A stretch of 64,000 bases of DNA from NCBI GenBank assembly GCA_023101725.1, contig JALJCO010012611.1:62001-126000 (forward strand), given 5' to 3'. Of this stretch, positions 44,189 through 55,722 are shown piece after piece. The position numbers and the translations under genes are program-made. The stretch is from Atherinomorus stipes (Eukaryota; Chordata; Actinopteri; Atheriniformes; Atherinidae). The number at the start of each line of letters is the position of its first letter. The first letter of the stretch is position 1. Below the pieces are notes generated by a model that saw only the letters and a program-made list of their open reading frames with translations, ran no database searches and was not told the DNA's origin.

Positions 44189-45560
44189 CACAGAAAACTC
44201 TGCTGTTTTTCATTCCAAGTCTTCTGAACACCTGAAATGAGAAGCGTGTGAGTGTAAGGGAGGCAGACGCGAGCCGGCTGGCTGCAGCGTGGACGGAGAA
44301 GCGGGACGTGTTGGTACACATGTTCGGCCCCCGCGTGCTCGTCCGTGTCCCGCGGGACCGTCCCCGCTAATCAGGGCAAGATGTTTATTTTCATCTCTTT
44401 ACTGATCCCGATAGACCCATTTCACACGGACACTGACATGTTTTCCACCAACATACATCTGTTTGTGTCATGATCAATCCACTGTGACACATGCAACTCC
44501 CATCAGTCCACCCTCCTCCTCCTCCTCAGATCAACATCTGCACAGCTGCACCCCCCCACCCCCACCCGTCAGCCATCAGACGAAGGGACATAATTATCCA
44601 AGCTGCTGGTGACATTCCTGTTTAAGGGGGGTGGGGGTGTTGGCTGTCCCACCTCCCCCTTAAAGCTCGGTTGCACGCACGCACATGCACACAAAAGAGA
44701 GAAGATGTGTAAACTCAGAGACGCTGTGATGTCAGGTTTTTATTCACACATGCCTGCAGAGGCCAAACTTTAACGTTTTCACCAAAACTTCACACTTAAA
44801 CAACTGTTCTGAAGCCTGCTGAAGGATGATCAATGCCCTCATCTTTTCAGTTCCAGTGCGCTCATCCTCGGTCTGCACCTGGCTACCACCTCCCACTGGA
44901 AGGAGGGTGTCCACCAGACTGTGTTGGACCAGTTTCTGGACTTAGTTTCAGGTCTTTAGTTTCAGTCTTCGTGTGAGATGTCAGGGCTGGTAAGAGTCTG
45001 TTTCTGGAAGAGGAGGTGAGCTGTGTCCACTCTTCCACAGCGAGAGATGAGTGTGTGCTCCCAGGTGTTGTGTTTCCATCAGTGCTGACCAGATCCAATG
45101 AAGAGCTGGGACTGCTGCCGAGTCATTTCACGCTAAATGCAGATCGAATGTTTTACACTTGTACAAGTCAGATGGTCGTAGTTGTGAAGTTCCTGACCAG
45201 TGTAAGAAGTCAAACAAGACAATAAATGGGACAAACGTGGTGGATGATACTTTTTTAGAATGACTTTTCCCAGAGAAACTTCATGGAGCATGAAGGGCCG
45301 TAGCAAACCCATCTCCCCCATGAAACATCCATGGGACTCGTTCTAGAGTTAAAGGATAACTTTTTTTTTTCAACCTGGACCTTATTTCTAAGAGTTTAAA
45401 TGTGCATTTACTCACCGGTAAAAATTCTGTATCACTTTGACTTCTTCGGAAGATATTTAGATTAAAGTCCCATTTATGCTAGACGCACAAGACAGATACG
45501 CAGATGGACAGACAGATTCCTCCATCGTCTGCGTCGGTTACGCGCATGATTTGATGCATT

Positions 45561-45761
45561 TTGGACGGGCTTGTTGTTCCGTCATTCGACGAGGAAGATG
45601 GAACAATACCTGTAGACATGGCTGGAGCTTTTGAGGAGAGGCTGTGCGAGTGTGTCCGAAAATACACTCATATTTACGACATCACATCACCAGGGCACAG
45701 AGACAGGCAGCGCTGCCGCCTCGCGGACAAACTGATTCATGAACCATGGGACGACGCATGA
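45561..45761 (+). pseudogene. MADF-domain-like fragment (Harbinger-associated)
   Basis: The open frame reads ...MAGAFEERLCECVRKYTHIY then DITSPGHRDRQRCRLADKL and stops with TGA at 45759-45761. The pattern of acidic lead-in, hydrophobic residues, KYxHIYD and DxxR matches the N-terminal half of MADF (Myb/SANT-like) DNA-binding domains. Animal Harbinger-type elements carry such a protein as partner of the transposase. The domain's second half, with its tryptophan/WxxIA region, is missing or replaced by WDDA and a stop. The segment begins near TCCCATTTATGCTAGACGCA, which looks like a transposon end. It is a fragment and not a functional gene. Confidence 0.5.
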
Positions 45762-45784
45762 AACAGACGTTGCCGTTTACTTAC

Positions 45785-46132
45785 GTAAGGCAGAGACGGG
45801 CAGCCTCTCTATAAGGCACTATCCACAGCAAGCCTCCCTCATTTCACCAATGCTTTAAGTACAGCAAATAAATGAGTAGCTACTATTGTCCTGTGAGTTC
45901 AGAATTAACACCCTGTTAGTTATTGGGGGGGTTCGCTCCACTCTGCCTGACGCGCGCTGCCGCAGTACATCTGAGAGCAGCTCACTGCCAAGACACGAAC
46001 AAAGTGCAATCCGCAAACTTACAGCGCAATAGTACTCGTTCGTTCCTTCATTCTACTTAAATTATTGGTGAAATGAAGGAGTTGTGCTGCAAATAATGTC
46101 TGATAAAGAGGCTGCCCCGTCTCTGCCATCAT
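45785..46132. mobile_element. foldback element, copy 2 (uninterrupted)
   Basis: GGCAGAGACGGGCAGCCTCT on the left and the inverted GAGGCTGCCCCGTCTCTGCC on the right, with AATGCTTTAAGTAC and the AGTACTCGTTCGTTCCTTCATTCTACTTAAA blocks, match 23016-23696 in order. This copy shows the empty TTAA site that is occupied in copy 1. Confidence 0.85.
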
Positions 46133-47491
46133 ATGGATGCACGCCGGGGGAAGCTTAATCTACGTATAACCGGAAGGAGTCAAAGTGATACAGAAGCGTT
46201 ACTGGTGAGTAAATGCACGTGTAAACTCCTAGAAATCAGGTCCAGGTTGAAAAAAAGAAAGTTATCCTTTAAACCAGTAACAGAGTGTTGCTCACCCGAC
46301 TCTGGGGACAGTTTTTGTGCCTTTTGGTCTATTTTTGAAGGTGTTATTTAGGTTGTAGCTACGCTGTTATCTCTCCAACATTTAACCGCACACAAAGGTA
46401 GAGCATGAAGTTAGAGGCAGTTCTCTCAAAAGTCCTACAGACTAATCAGGTGGACAGAAACAGCGAGCTGCGATGACAGCTGCATACAGCTCGCTGTGTT
46501 GCCAGGTGAGATTAGATATTTTTTTCATTACTTTGAACTTAGAATAATGACGCTGATTAAATCCACTTTGTTTAGAGCTAAAGTCTAAAACGACCACACC
46601 TTGAATCACACTGCGATGTTTCTCTCTGACAGCCTCAACCATTACAGCGAGTTTTTATATTCGTGGAAATCAGCCTGCTTGAGTCATCTCTGCCACCTGG
46701 TTTGGTTTTGGGATGGCAGTAAGAAACAAACTGTTTTAGGTTTTAACCACTCTTACTATATCATTAACTGCCATTTGTTCTAAATAACAAAACATTTTCC
46801 TTCTTCTTATTGTCCAAAGTGAAAAAAATGCAAAGAAAGAATTTATTTTCTCTTCCTTCTTTTGTTACTGTGAACTTTAAAGGGTTAATCTGACTTTTGA
46901 GCAAACGCAACAAACACTGTTTTGTTAAATTAGAAGAAAGTTTCAGGCGAGTTTGTCAGAAATGCGTCCATCTGCGTCTTTGTGATGGAAGCTCTCGCTG
47001 CGCTCCTCCTTACTAAACTGACCTCGTGACTTCTTTTATGTGAACTTCTTCAGAGGTGTTGCTCTGCCAGATAGCCGTACAAAGTCTTGTCACCTGGAGT
47101 CTGGAGGTGGGGGCAATCAGGGCACAGCAGGGGTCAGCAAGTGGCTAGGGGCAATGGGGGAGAAGGTGGTGGTGGTGGGGGTGAAATTGGAAAAGCATGT
47201 TAAGAAAGATGTGACGGTGGGACAGATCCAGACATTTCCAGATGCCTGGGCATTGAGGACCGCTGCAGAGCCACCCTCCCATGGGACGTGACTCACCTGG
47301 AAGGAGGGCCAAACGCTGCCAGATGTGGAGGAAGCTGCCTGGGTCCCTCTTGCCAAGCCTGTCTAACACTGTCTCGATTGTGCTACAGCATATGCTTCCA
47401 GTCAAGGGTGAAAAATGCAGGCACCAGCACATGCCAGAAGTCTTTCAAGCATAGCCCAGCAGTCAGCCTGCAGCCTTACACCCACTCTGAT

Positions 47492-47493
<2 letters not shown>

Positions 47494-47524
<31 letters not shown>
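47494..47524. repeat. (CA)n microsatellite
   Basis: About 15 uninterrupted CA dinucleotides. Confidence 0.95.
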
Positions 47525-47527
<3 letters not shown>

Positions 47528-48063
47528 CATCCTCCCAGTCATCCAGTCAGTGAAATGCAGACATGTCACCACACAGCAAGTCAAGGCTGGTTGGGCTGTG
47601 AAGAAGCTCAGAGGGACCCAGTCCAGACACCCAACCCTGGGGATAGCAATACACATTACACCCATGTAGACACAGAGAACACAGTAAACCTCGGCTCACC
47701 AGGAGAGGCCACGCTTTGCAGATGTGCTGCAAACGCGCCAAGAGAAGCAAAGTGACTTTAAAGTGTCAGGTTTGAACTGACAGCGAGGACTGGAAGGAGC
47801 TCAGACTTCCACAACTTCTCAGGAACTGGGAGGTAAACTGAGATGGGTAGCTTACCCTGAAGGTCGGGGCTAATCCAATGGTGGCCCAAAGGCCAGAACT
47901 GGTCCATCAGTCAATTTGGACCGGCCCGTCGCCCATCTACTCATTAATAGTGGGAATGTGCACGTCTGTTTTTGTTTGGACGAGTTACGTGTCATTGTGC
48001 AGACATGGTGCAGTTCACAGTGGAGTTACAAAACAGCATGGCCCCTGTAATGTCGAGCTAGAG

Positions 48064-48067
<4 letters not shown>

Positions 48068-48096
<29 letters not shown>
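48068..48096. repeat. (GA)n microsatellite
   Basis: About 14 GA dinucleotides. Confidence 0.95.
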
Positions 48097-48099
<3 letters not shown>

Positions 48100-48599
48100 T
48101 GTGTTCCACTTGTCCCGTAATTCCAAGCGGTAGAGCTGGTGACGTGGTTACCTGGTCGTCGGTGTTCCAGCTGCCCAACTCAGAAAAAAATGGACGTCTC
48201 AAAAACTGGCAGTTTGTGAACACCAGCGACTGCAGTAGTGTCACCAGTAACACTGTCACCATGACAACAGAGCTTATTTTACACTTAGTGTTTAATAAAC
48301 AAGACATTCACGCAATGTTTTCAAGAACACCACCATAAGAATGTAACTCAAGTCGGTGCTGTTTGTGCGAGAAAGTTGATGGATGGAAAATATGAAGAAG
48401 TTTAGTTAAGACAACAAGGTCCTGGGCACGGCCATCTTTAAAGCTAGAATCTCAACATCCTCTGCAAATTACAAGTTCACGACTTGGATAAACAAGATCA
48501 TTTTGTAAAAAAACAAAGACCTCGGAAATCAAGTTCAGGCGGGTTAGCTGGTCTTACAGCGCAGTCGGGGCAGAGGAAGTAGCCATGACAAACTGTTTA

Positions 48600-48850
48600 A
48601 ACGTATCAAGAGGAGCCAGATGAGGTGGCTCAGACATCTGGTCAGGATGCCTCCCTGGTGAGGTGTTCCAGGCACGTCCCACCAGGACGAGGCCCCGGGG
48701 GAGACCCAGGACACGCTGGAGGGACTACGTCGCCTGGGAATGCCTTGGGATCCCCAAGGATGAGCTGGTGGATGTGGCCAGGGAGGGGAGGTCTGAGCTT
48801 CCCTGCTTAGGCAGCTGCCCCTGCGACCCGACCTCGGATTAGAAGCAAGG
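48600..48850 (+). mobile_element. non-LTR retrotransposon 3' end (RTE/Rex-like)
   Basis: The stretch encodes, across one frameshift near 48658, RSQMRWLRHLVRMPP and then GEVFQARPTRTRPRGRPRTR...WRDYVAWECLGIPKDELVD, ending ELPCLGSCPCDPTSD with TAG at 48840-48842. The RW-x-H-x-x-R-M and RGRPRTRW signatures are the usual C-terminus of fish non-LTR reverse-transcriptase ORFs. The 3' end passes directly into GGATGGAC repeats, as described for fish RTE/Rex3-type LINEs that end in GATG repeats. The clade is my best reading, not proven. It is severely 5'-truncated and dead. Confidence 0.75.
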
Positions 48851-49235
48851 AAATGGATGGACGGATGGACGGGCGGACAGACAGACGGATGGACGGATAG
48901 GTGGATGGATGGATGGACGGACAGATAGACAGATGGACGGATGGACGGATGGATGGACAGACAGACAGACGGATGGACGGATAGGTGGATGGATGGATGG
49001 ACGGACAGAAAGACAGATGGACGGACGGACGGACAGACGGATGGACGGATGGATGGACAGACAGATAGATAGATGGACGGACGGACGGACGGACGGACAG
49101 ACAGATGGGTGGACGGATGGATGGACGGACAGATAGATAGATGGACGGACGGATGGACAGATGGATGGATGGATGGATGGACGACAGATGGATGGACAGA
49201 CGAACGGATGGATGGACGGATGCACGGACAACTCT
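48851..49235. repeat. GGAT/GGAC/AGAC tetranucleotide array
   Basis: Mixed GGAT, GGAC, AGAC and AGAT words in 12- to 28-bp sub-periods (for example ATGGATGGACGGACAGATAG). It starts exactly at the LINE 3' end and so is probably an expansion of its (GATG)n-type tail. The long Pro/Ser/Ile/His frame on the minus strand is a consequence of the repeat. Confidence 0.92.
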
Positions 49236-50878
49236 TCTAATTCCAGCAGTCTGCTTCACCACTGCTGGGTAAAGTGAAGGAAGTGAACCCTGAAGTTGGC
49301 TGGAGGAATCACCTCGTCTCAGCCCCCCACCTTTAGTTTGGAGGCAGAAGCAGGAAAGTTTAGCAGCTGTTCCTGTCTGAGTTTTTACGGATAGCGGAGG
49401 CAACAGACCAGAGCAGCACAGTAACCAAACCATCACAGAAATGTTGCTTCAGAAAAACAAGGAAAATAACTGGTTTGTTGCTGAATGCTCCTGAGGGCGC
49501 GATGTTTGCTAAACACATAAATATTTAGCCAATACCCCGTCTCGGCCAGACTATCGTTTAAGAAAACCCTCCCCAGATGTTTTTTCTACACGGATAAGTG
49601 TGCCGTCTAATTCTTGAATTTCTGGTTCTTAGACTCGAGGGGTGTCCAAAGTCGGTCCTCAAAGGGCCGCTGCCCTGGCATTTTCAGGTCACAAACGATG
49701 CATTGTGTGTGTGGACAGGTATAAGGTTAGGTACAATTTACCCTGTGAAACCTTAGCCATGTTAGTGTAGAAGTAGCCTAGGTTCAATCAAACCGCAGGT
49801 CTCTGACCTGCTGTCCACCTGCTGGACAATAAAGCACACTGCAGCCCACACAATGATGTGTAGTTTATGGATTACATCATGCAAAAAGGATCTGACACGT
49901 TTTACAATTTCCTTTTGGAGATAGTCTTTGTTTCATGATGATGTCACAATGACATCACGACTAATCAACGAGTTCATTTAGAAAGACCCGGCTAGCCGAC
50001 TTCAGAAATCACCTAAAAAGCCGATCTCTAATCAATAGCAAATTAATTGTTTAATAGCTGCAACTCAACCGTAAGTGTGCGACATAGCACTGCTGTTTGC
50101 ACTGGACCGAAGGCCAGAGAGATCGGCTTCTTATGAAAACACATCACATTTAAAGGCATATGCCACCTCTGGATGAAACTGAGCCTCCCCCTGCAGTCCC
50201 CTGAGTTAGACAAGTGGGCAGAAGCGTTTTCTAACCGACCCAGTCATTCTCTGAATCTGCCAGCACTGACTTTAGCTTAGCTTAGCATAGTTGCTGTAAT
50301 CTGGTGTTTCCAACTAGCACCACTTGGCGAAAGTTACATAATTAACTCAATATTTTTTCCAATTATGTTTCGTGACCCGCACATTCTGATCGAGTACAAA
50401 TGAGAAGCCGACACAAAGACAGAAAACATTGGAAAAAGTTACTTAAAACTACTAGAAGAGTTCTCTTTTGCACTTAAACATAACCAAAAACTGGTGATGT
50501 TCCTCTTTTTTTATTTGCACAAGCCGATCCCATTGACAACATGACACCATTATTCATCACATTTTCATCATGAAAAGATCACCATCACTACGATGTGTCT
50601 GAGACCTCTATATAGACCTGGAAATGATGATGAAGCCATTTCCTGTCAAACTTTGTGAGCAAAAAGTTCTATGTGTGTCTGAAAAGAAGAAAAATAATGG
50701 TCCTCTATGGCTGGAGAAAAACAAGGAGCTTTCTGATGCAGCTGAGTTGGAGTTGGTTTAACTAGACAGGAGGGAAAATGCTCTGTTTGGTCGGCCTTCA
50801 TGTGCTATTCATTCATCACTTTAGCCTTATAACATGATGTCAAGATGGTGACTGGGATTTGACATATATTTATATATA
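49236..50878. other. stretch without a gene; MITE fragments
   Basis: 49629-49690 (AGGGGTGTCCAAAGTCGGTC) is one end of the common MITE family also seen at 30341. Near 50152 ATTTAAAGGCATATGCCACC resembles the start of TTAA-type MITEs; no partner end was found. Nothing coding. Confidence 0.45.
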
Positions 50879-51165
50879 CAGTTGTCCTCAAAATTATTCA
50901 TACCCTCCCATTAAATATGGGGAAAAAAGCTATCAGTGAAATAAGATGAAATTGAAAAAAGTAATAATACATAAAATTTTTTTATGAAAATCATGAGATT
51001 GATTTTTAATTGTGGTTCAACAGAAATATTTAAAACAAGCAAAAAATTAAACTCCTGAAATAAAATTTTGTTGAGTAACACTTTGAGGCAATCACCGCCA
51101 TCACATGTTTTCTGTATCACCCAATCAGATTTCTGCACTTGTTGACAGGTATGTTGGTCCACTGT
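50879..51165. mobile_element. Tc1-like element fragment (CAGTTGTCCTCAAAATTATT end)
   Basis: Preceded by TA at 50877-50878. The end matches the one at 63940 (CAGTCGTCCTCAAAATTATT CATACCCT in both). On the minus strand the fragment reads WVIQKTCDGGDCLKVLLNKI among others, but the DDE motifs are absent. Only one terminus is visible, so the copy is truncated on the right near 51165. Confidence 0.7.
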
Positions 51166-52150
51166 AAATGAGCATACATGTATTTATGTCTGTTCATACA
51201 CACACACACACCACATACAGTATATATGTGGATATATATAAATATATATACTGATATATATATATATATTTTTTTCTTTTACAAACCGTGACAAATTCAT
51301 TTTAAGGATTTAAATAGAAAAAAAATAAAGAAAAGAGAGACTACAGTTCCTGTCGAGTGTGGCTGGAACTAGTATCTACGTAAAAACACACAAGTGACAT
51401 GGCTGGAGAAAAGCTAGCCAGCTACAGTTAACCTGATACTCATTTTCTCATACAAGACACTGATTTAGCAACACTTGGGAGCCGTCACTCGGCCTGTCTG
51501 TGCTCGTGTGTGTGTGTTTGAGCCTGGGAGGTTTCTCAGAGTGTGTAGGGAAACGCAGCTGGTGAGCACACATCTCTTTCATACAGAAAATCTCATCCAA
51601 ATCCCCCTCACCTGCAGCAACACACACATACACGGATGGCTACCTGCAGACTGTAAAAGTCCAAGGGCCCTGTGCAGGAATGTGTGCGTTGCACAATGAC
51701 CTCATTGTGCCATGATTTGGCTTGTCTGAGCTGCACTCTGTGGCAGAATCACACCTGTTCCACCTATGCCAAAGGGCTGACAAACCCAGAGATACATCAA
51801 TCAGCATTTAGAGCACACAGACACACACAGAGATGAACACACCGAGATGAGAGGCACATGCATGCACATGCAGAGACGCACACAAACACACACTGTTCAT
51901 GTGGCGCTGTCTCCATCTGCAGCAGGGTGACTCCCTAAGCACGATTATCTGAACTGAGATGATGGTGCGACTCATTCTGAAATGTTTTTTGTTCAACAAA
52001 AAACGAACGGACAGTTAGTCATTAAACACAACTGCTGCATTTACTTGCCTAAACCAGAGTTTGTTCTGGTATTTCCATCTAAAGTTATCATTTGTAAACT
52101 ACAGAAACTAACTTCAGAACATTTATAGACAGAATTTCTATTTGCAGCTG
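51166..52150. other. AT/CA-rich stretch, no gene
   Basis: CA run at about 51198-51210, TATA-rich 51218-51270, several CACACA runs at 51590-51890. No gene or element is resolved. Confidence 0.5.
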
Positions 52151-52320
52151 AGGTGTTGAGGGGAACTGGATTGATGGCCTCAGGATTGGGACTCAGCTTT
52201 TGCCGACGATGTGGTTCTGTTTGCCTCATCTGGCTGTGATCTGGAGTGTGAAAGGGTTGGGATGACAATAAGCACCTCCAAATCCAAGACCATGGTCCTC
52301 AACCAGAAAAGGGTGGAGTG
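52150..52320 (+). pseudogene. reverse-transcriptase relic (FADD box)
   Basis: After a frameshift near 52193 the plus strand reads SAFADDVVLFASSGCDLEC then ERVGMTISTSKSKTMVLNQK and a stop. FADD is the catalytic Y/FxDD box of reverse transcriptases, and the ISTSKSKTMVL segment behind it is typical of fish non-LTR elements. Upstream GGLRIGTQL is the usual lead-in. About 20 residues between FADD and GMTIST that intact relatives have are missing, so this is a deleted remnant. It lies in the opposite orientation to the relic at 52560-53150. Confidence 0.75.
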
Positions 52321-52559
52321 ACCCCTCCGCTGCATCCACTAGGGATAAAAGGATGGCTGTCACTGTGCATGCAACGATCAGCATATCCGCAACACTTCCC
52401 AATATCTGAACGTGGCCGGGACTCAATAAGTCAGCGCGGAAGAGGCATGAGGAAATGACAACAACGGTTAAAGAGCAGATGGACTTTACCGCAAATATTA
52501 CTCAATGCAAGTCTGAAAGCGGCTCACACATATGAGGCACTATAAGTGAACAATACAAT

Positions 52560-53150
52560 CCATTTAATAAATCCCTTGATTGCAAATAGGTTTTGATAAT
52601 TTTTACCCTATATGAGGCTCCATAGTATATGATCAGTAATCACAAACCCAAAACTTTGATCATAAACTTATTCAATTTTGACTTAATTATGTTTTGATAT
52701 CAGAGTTTGTCTTTCCACCACAAAAAATCATGACTTTGGTCTTATTTACATTATGTAATAGCAACACCAGCTCTTTCTGTATGTGTTCAGCAACTGCCTT
52801 GTGTTATAACCAGAACATATAAATTTATGTAATCTGCAAACATTAACATTTTAGATACAATACAGATGTCAGAAATTACTTAGATCCCAATACTGATCTT
52901 TGTGGTACACCACAAATTACTGTATGTAAAGATGATTCAGTGTCATTCATTTTTACAGATTGAAACCTATTCTCCAAGTAAGTCCTTAACCAAATTTGTA
53001 CAACACCTCTTAAATCATAATGATTACATTTCCTCAGAAGTAGAGAATGATCAGTTGTATCAAAAGCCTTCTGTGAATCATTAAACACACCATCTGCACG
53101 TTGTTCCTGACTCGTGGCTTTTGCCATATTTTCTGCAAATTCCATCACTT
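52560..53150 (-). pseudogene. non-LTR reverse-transcriptase relic, minus strand
   Basis: The minus strand from 53148 reads ...ADGVFNDSQKAFDTTDHSLL, then RGVVQIWLRTYLENRFQSVK, then CGVPQRSVLGSK and a TAA. These are the palm blocks (SKAFDTxDH, RGxxxxWLxxYLxNR, GVPQGSVLGP) of CR1/L2/Jockey-group LINEs that copy RNA into DNA at the target site. Further down, in a different frame, a decayed FADxxNL and an NKTKVMIF segment are still visible. GVPQR in place of GVPQG and several stops show it is dead. 5' truncated, probably by a MITE at 53405-53530. Confidence 0.8.
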
Positions 53151-53404
53151 TTGAAGCTGTTGATCGTTGTTTCCGAGTTCAAACTAAATATCAAATTTTT
53201 TCTGGCCCTGATATCTGGGAAAAGCTATCAGGAGACCAGGGGTGCGATCCAAACCCGACTTGATAAACTGGCTTGAAATTACAATAGTTTTTCTTTTTTG
53301 ATCTATTTTCTCCAAAATGTACAGTGATGATGCTGATGATGTATTTCCTGTTGACATCTGTATCGCCTGTAACATTTTACGTATTCTTTTCTTCTGATTA
53401 TTGC

Positions 53405-53530
53405 AGTTTTTCTTGACTCCAGTTTTTGGATGTGTTCCTCCTCCAGCACACCTGATTCAGATTAATGACCTTCCTCATCAAGTTCTATGCAAGCCTGTTA
53501 ATGAGTCAATCATTTGATTCAGGTATGTGA
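53405..53530. mobile_element. MITE fragment (GTGTTCCTCCTCCAGCACACC type)
   Basis: TCCAGCACACCTGATTCAGA...AATGAGTCAATCATTTGATT matches the internal part of the CCTGCAGGTTTTAGATGT MITE family. The ends are missing. Confidence 0.5.
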
Positions 53531-54065
53531 AAGTAGGGTTATGTCTAAAGGCGGTTTCAGACTACAAGAAAATTTGGCCAATTTTTGTCATGATCTCCCC
53601 TTTACGATCAAATCCAGCAAAAGTCCGAATGCTAGGTGTTTGCAAAAGATATCGTCTCCAATCTGCCTGTGGTGTGAGGTGAGTTACGTGTGATTTTGTG
53701 CAGTCCGATCCTCTCGGAAAGCCTCAGAATAGGTATTGTAGATAATGAACATGTTTGATATTTGCAACTAGAAATCCTGTTGTGTGTGTGATGTTCTGAG
53801 AAGACCCGAATATGCGATGAGAAATAAAAACGCTTCTCTCATTGAGAAATCACGTGTACGCTACTGGAACCAGCCAATCAGCCAATCAAGATGCGACAGC
53901 TAACAGCTGACTGCAGAAAAGGTAGTATGAACAAAGAAGCACAGCCGTAGCTCACAGCCCTGCTCTCCAAGCTATCTAATGCTTATGGCGTTTTTTATTC
54001 ACCTCTAACTCTCGCCATACAGCCACATCCCCGCTGCCTTCACGACTTTTAGCTGACAGACTCAG

Positions 54066-54541
54066 GGACCGTCCACACGAGGACGATTGTGGGTGAAATG
54101 GCAAAATATCATTAGTGCCTTTCGTTCACACGGCAACGGCGTTATTCTCGGTTGAGAACGCAAAAATCTGAAGACTCATTCCAAAGTGGAATTCCTGCAG
54201 ATGCTATGCTGCTGCGTTGTTGTCTGCACGGTCCAAAAAGCAAGAATGATGGTGGACCTGCTCACGTCGGCTGCACGTTTACGTCACACACAAACAGGAA
54301 AAATAACAATGTATGTAAACCAGCGGATCTAAGGTGGATTCTACGCATGTGAGCGGACATGGTGGCGTTCTATCACAGCACCACCTAACGGCCTGCCGTG
54401 CAGATCCAGTCCTATTCCACACACTCTTGCTTCCTCGTGTGCACGCAGATTTCTTCATGACAACGCTCATGTAAACGCGGATGAAAAGATGAAGAGGAGA
54501 CGCCACTTTTGCATCTTCTCTTCCGATCGTGCAAAGGTAGC
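54066..54541. mobile_element. MITE with GGGACCGTCCACACGAGG end
   Basis: The left end GGGACCGTCCACACGAGGAC and the right end (reverse complement) GGCTACCTTTGCACGATCGG are partly inverted. The interior with TTTCGTTCACACGGCAACGG and CATGTAAACGCGGATGAAAA is typical of a fish MITE built of GTTTACACG motifs. Non-coding. Confidence 0.55.
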
Positions 54542-54545
54542 CTAA

Positions 54546-55675
54546 GGCCCTGATTTACAAAGAATTCAGATAAAGAGCGCTAATTTCTTTGCCGCGCTGA
54601 TAAATAAGGTGCGTTGTCTCTTCAGCGTTTGTGGGTGATCGACAAAGATTACACACACAGTCTGTGACAAGCACAAACAGCAGGATTTAAATGAGGTTTT
54701 AGCTGCTGTTGCTTTTCCATGGAAAGTTCAGAGGAGCATGTGGTAAATGCAAAATGAAATCCCACCTGAGAGACATTAGTTCCAGAGATATGACACACAT
54801 AAAAAAAACTGAATATAAGACGAATATAATAACTATAAAACAAAGACAGTGCAGCAGGTTTCCCTGTGGGTCGTGAGAAGAGGCCAGTTTAAGGACATGA
54901 TAAGGAGACGTTGAAGATGGTGACATTACACATGCAGTACGTGCTCTTTGGCACAATGCCAGGTGCTGGACCTGCATAACTGCCCGCCACCCCACGCAAA
55001 ATTCAGTAAAAAATAGTAATAGTTCACTGAGATTTGTGTGCGGTGGGGGGGCAACTTCACACAGGACAGCAACCTCAGAGCAACAGCCGCCGCGGTGTGG
55101 AGAGGAGGAAGCAGGTCTGGAGAGGAGGAGCAGGAGCTGATCTTAATTTAAAAATATGCCATTGGCAAAAAATAAAAGAAAATAAAAAGACATAATGTCG
55201 GCTTTAACCACCATGATGCTGCAGCTGCAGATGTTCTGAATCTTCTGTCTAGAACAACCGTGTTAAATAGTGATGATTGTTATTTAATTAGATAATGAAA
55301 ACCTGACGTGTCGCCTGAACACCTCACAGAAATGATGTTGACCCGACGCTGCATGTCTGCAGTCCTGCAGCATCTTCCAGCATCAGTGCATGAAGCTGCA
55401 GTTAACAGCTGCTTTTCAGACGTGCTAAAACAAGCAATTTTGTGCGCCCGCTTTCTGTTGCACCGTTGATAAATCACATTGCGTGTGCAAAGCTGAGTTG
55501 TTTGCATTGTCTAATCCCAATATTGTGCGCATTCTGGCAGGAACACCCAGATTATATTCATGTTCAGCAGACACGCGGCGCACACCTCCTTTCGTCCTGC
55601 TTCCGGCGGATTATTGCGTGTGTAATGAAGATAGCGCTCGTTTTAGTGCGTACAAACCTCTCGTAAATTAAGGCC
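54546..55675. mobile_element. Harbinger-type non-autonomous element with TAA duplication
   Basis: The left end GGCCCTGATTTACAAAG and the right end (reverse complement) GGCCTTAATTTACGAGAGG are inverted. TAA lies on both sides (54543-54545, 55676-55678), as PIF/Harbinger elements duplicate TWA. The interior shares blocks with 12901-14320, so both belong to one family. No transposase. Confidence 0.78.
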
Positions 55676-55722
55676 TAATAGGCTGAAAAGTCTACCCTGT
55701 TTGTTTACACAAGTCCCGTCAC

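Larger units (their letters stand above)
42556..45348. other. single-copy stretch with CA/TG microsatellites, no gene
   Basis: Contains (CA)n at about 43969-44021 and (TG)n at 44162-44188. No exon, promoter or element is convincing. Several short frames are open by virtue of the CA repeats only. Confidence 0.55.
45353..46268. mobile_element. TTAA-flanked inverted-repeat element (piggyBac-type) with nested contents
   Basis: TTAA flanks at 45349-45352 and 46269-46272. The left arm AGGATAACTTTTTTTTTTCA and the right arm (reverse complement) AGGATAACTTTCTTTTTTTC continue as inverted copies for about 130 bp (CAACCTGGACCT, GTGCATTTACTCACC, TCTGTATCACTTTGACT). Between the arms lie a MADF-like gene fragment (45466-45780) and the foldback element (45785-46132). 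Neither is part of the arms, so the element is a composite or was invaded later. Confidence 0.88.
46269..48540. other. stretch without a supportable gene
   Basis: Contains (CA)n at 47494-47524 and (GA)n at 48068-48096. The segment 47040-47380 is G-rich with an 83-codon plus-strand frame (LPDSRTKSCHLESGGGGNQG...), but no domain, splice site or start context supports it, and three frames overlap there. Possibly decayed retroelement sequence. Confidence 0.45.

Noticed and set aside
48807..49436. 209-codon Pro/Ser/Ile/His frame on the minus strand
   Set aside because: Generated by GGAT/GGAC tetranucleotide words of the array.
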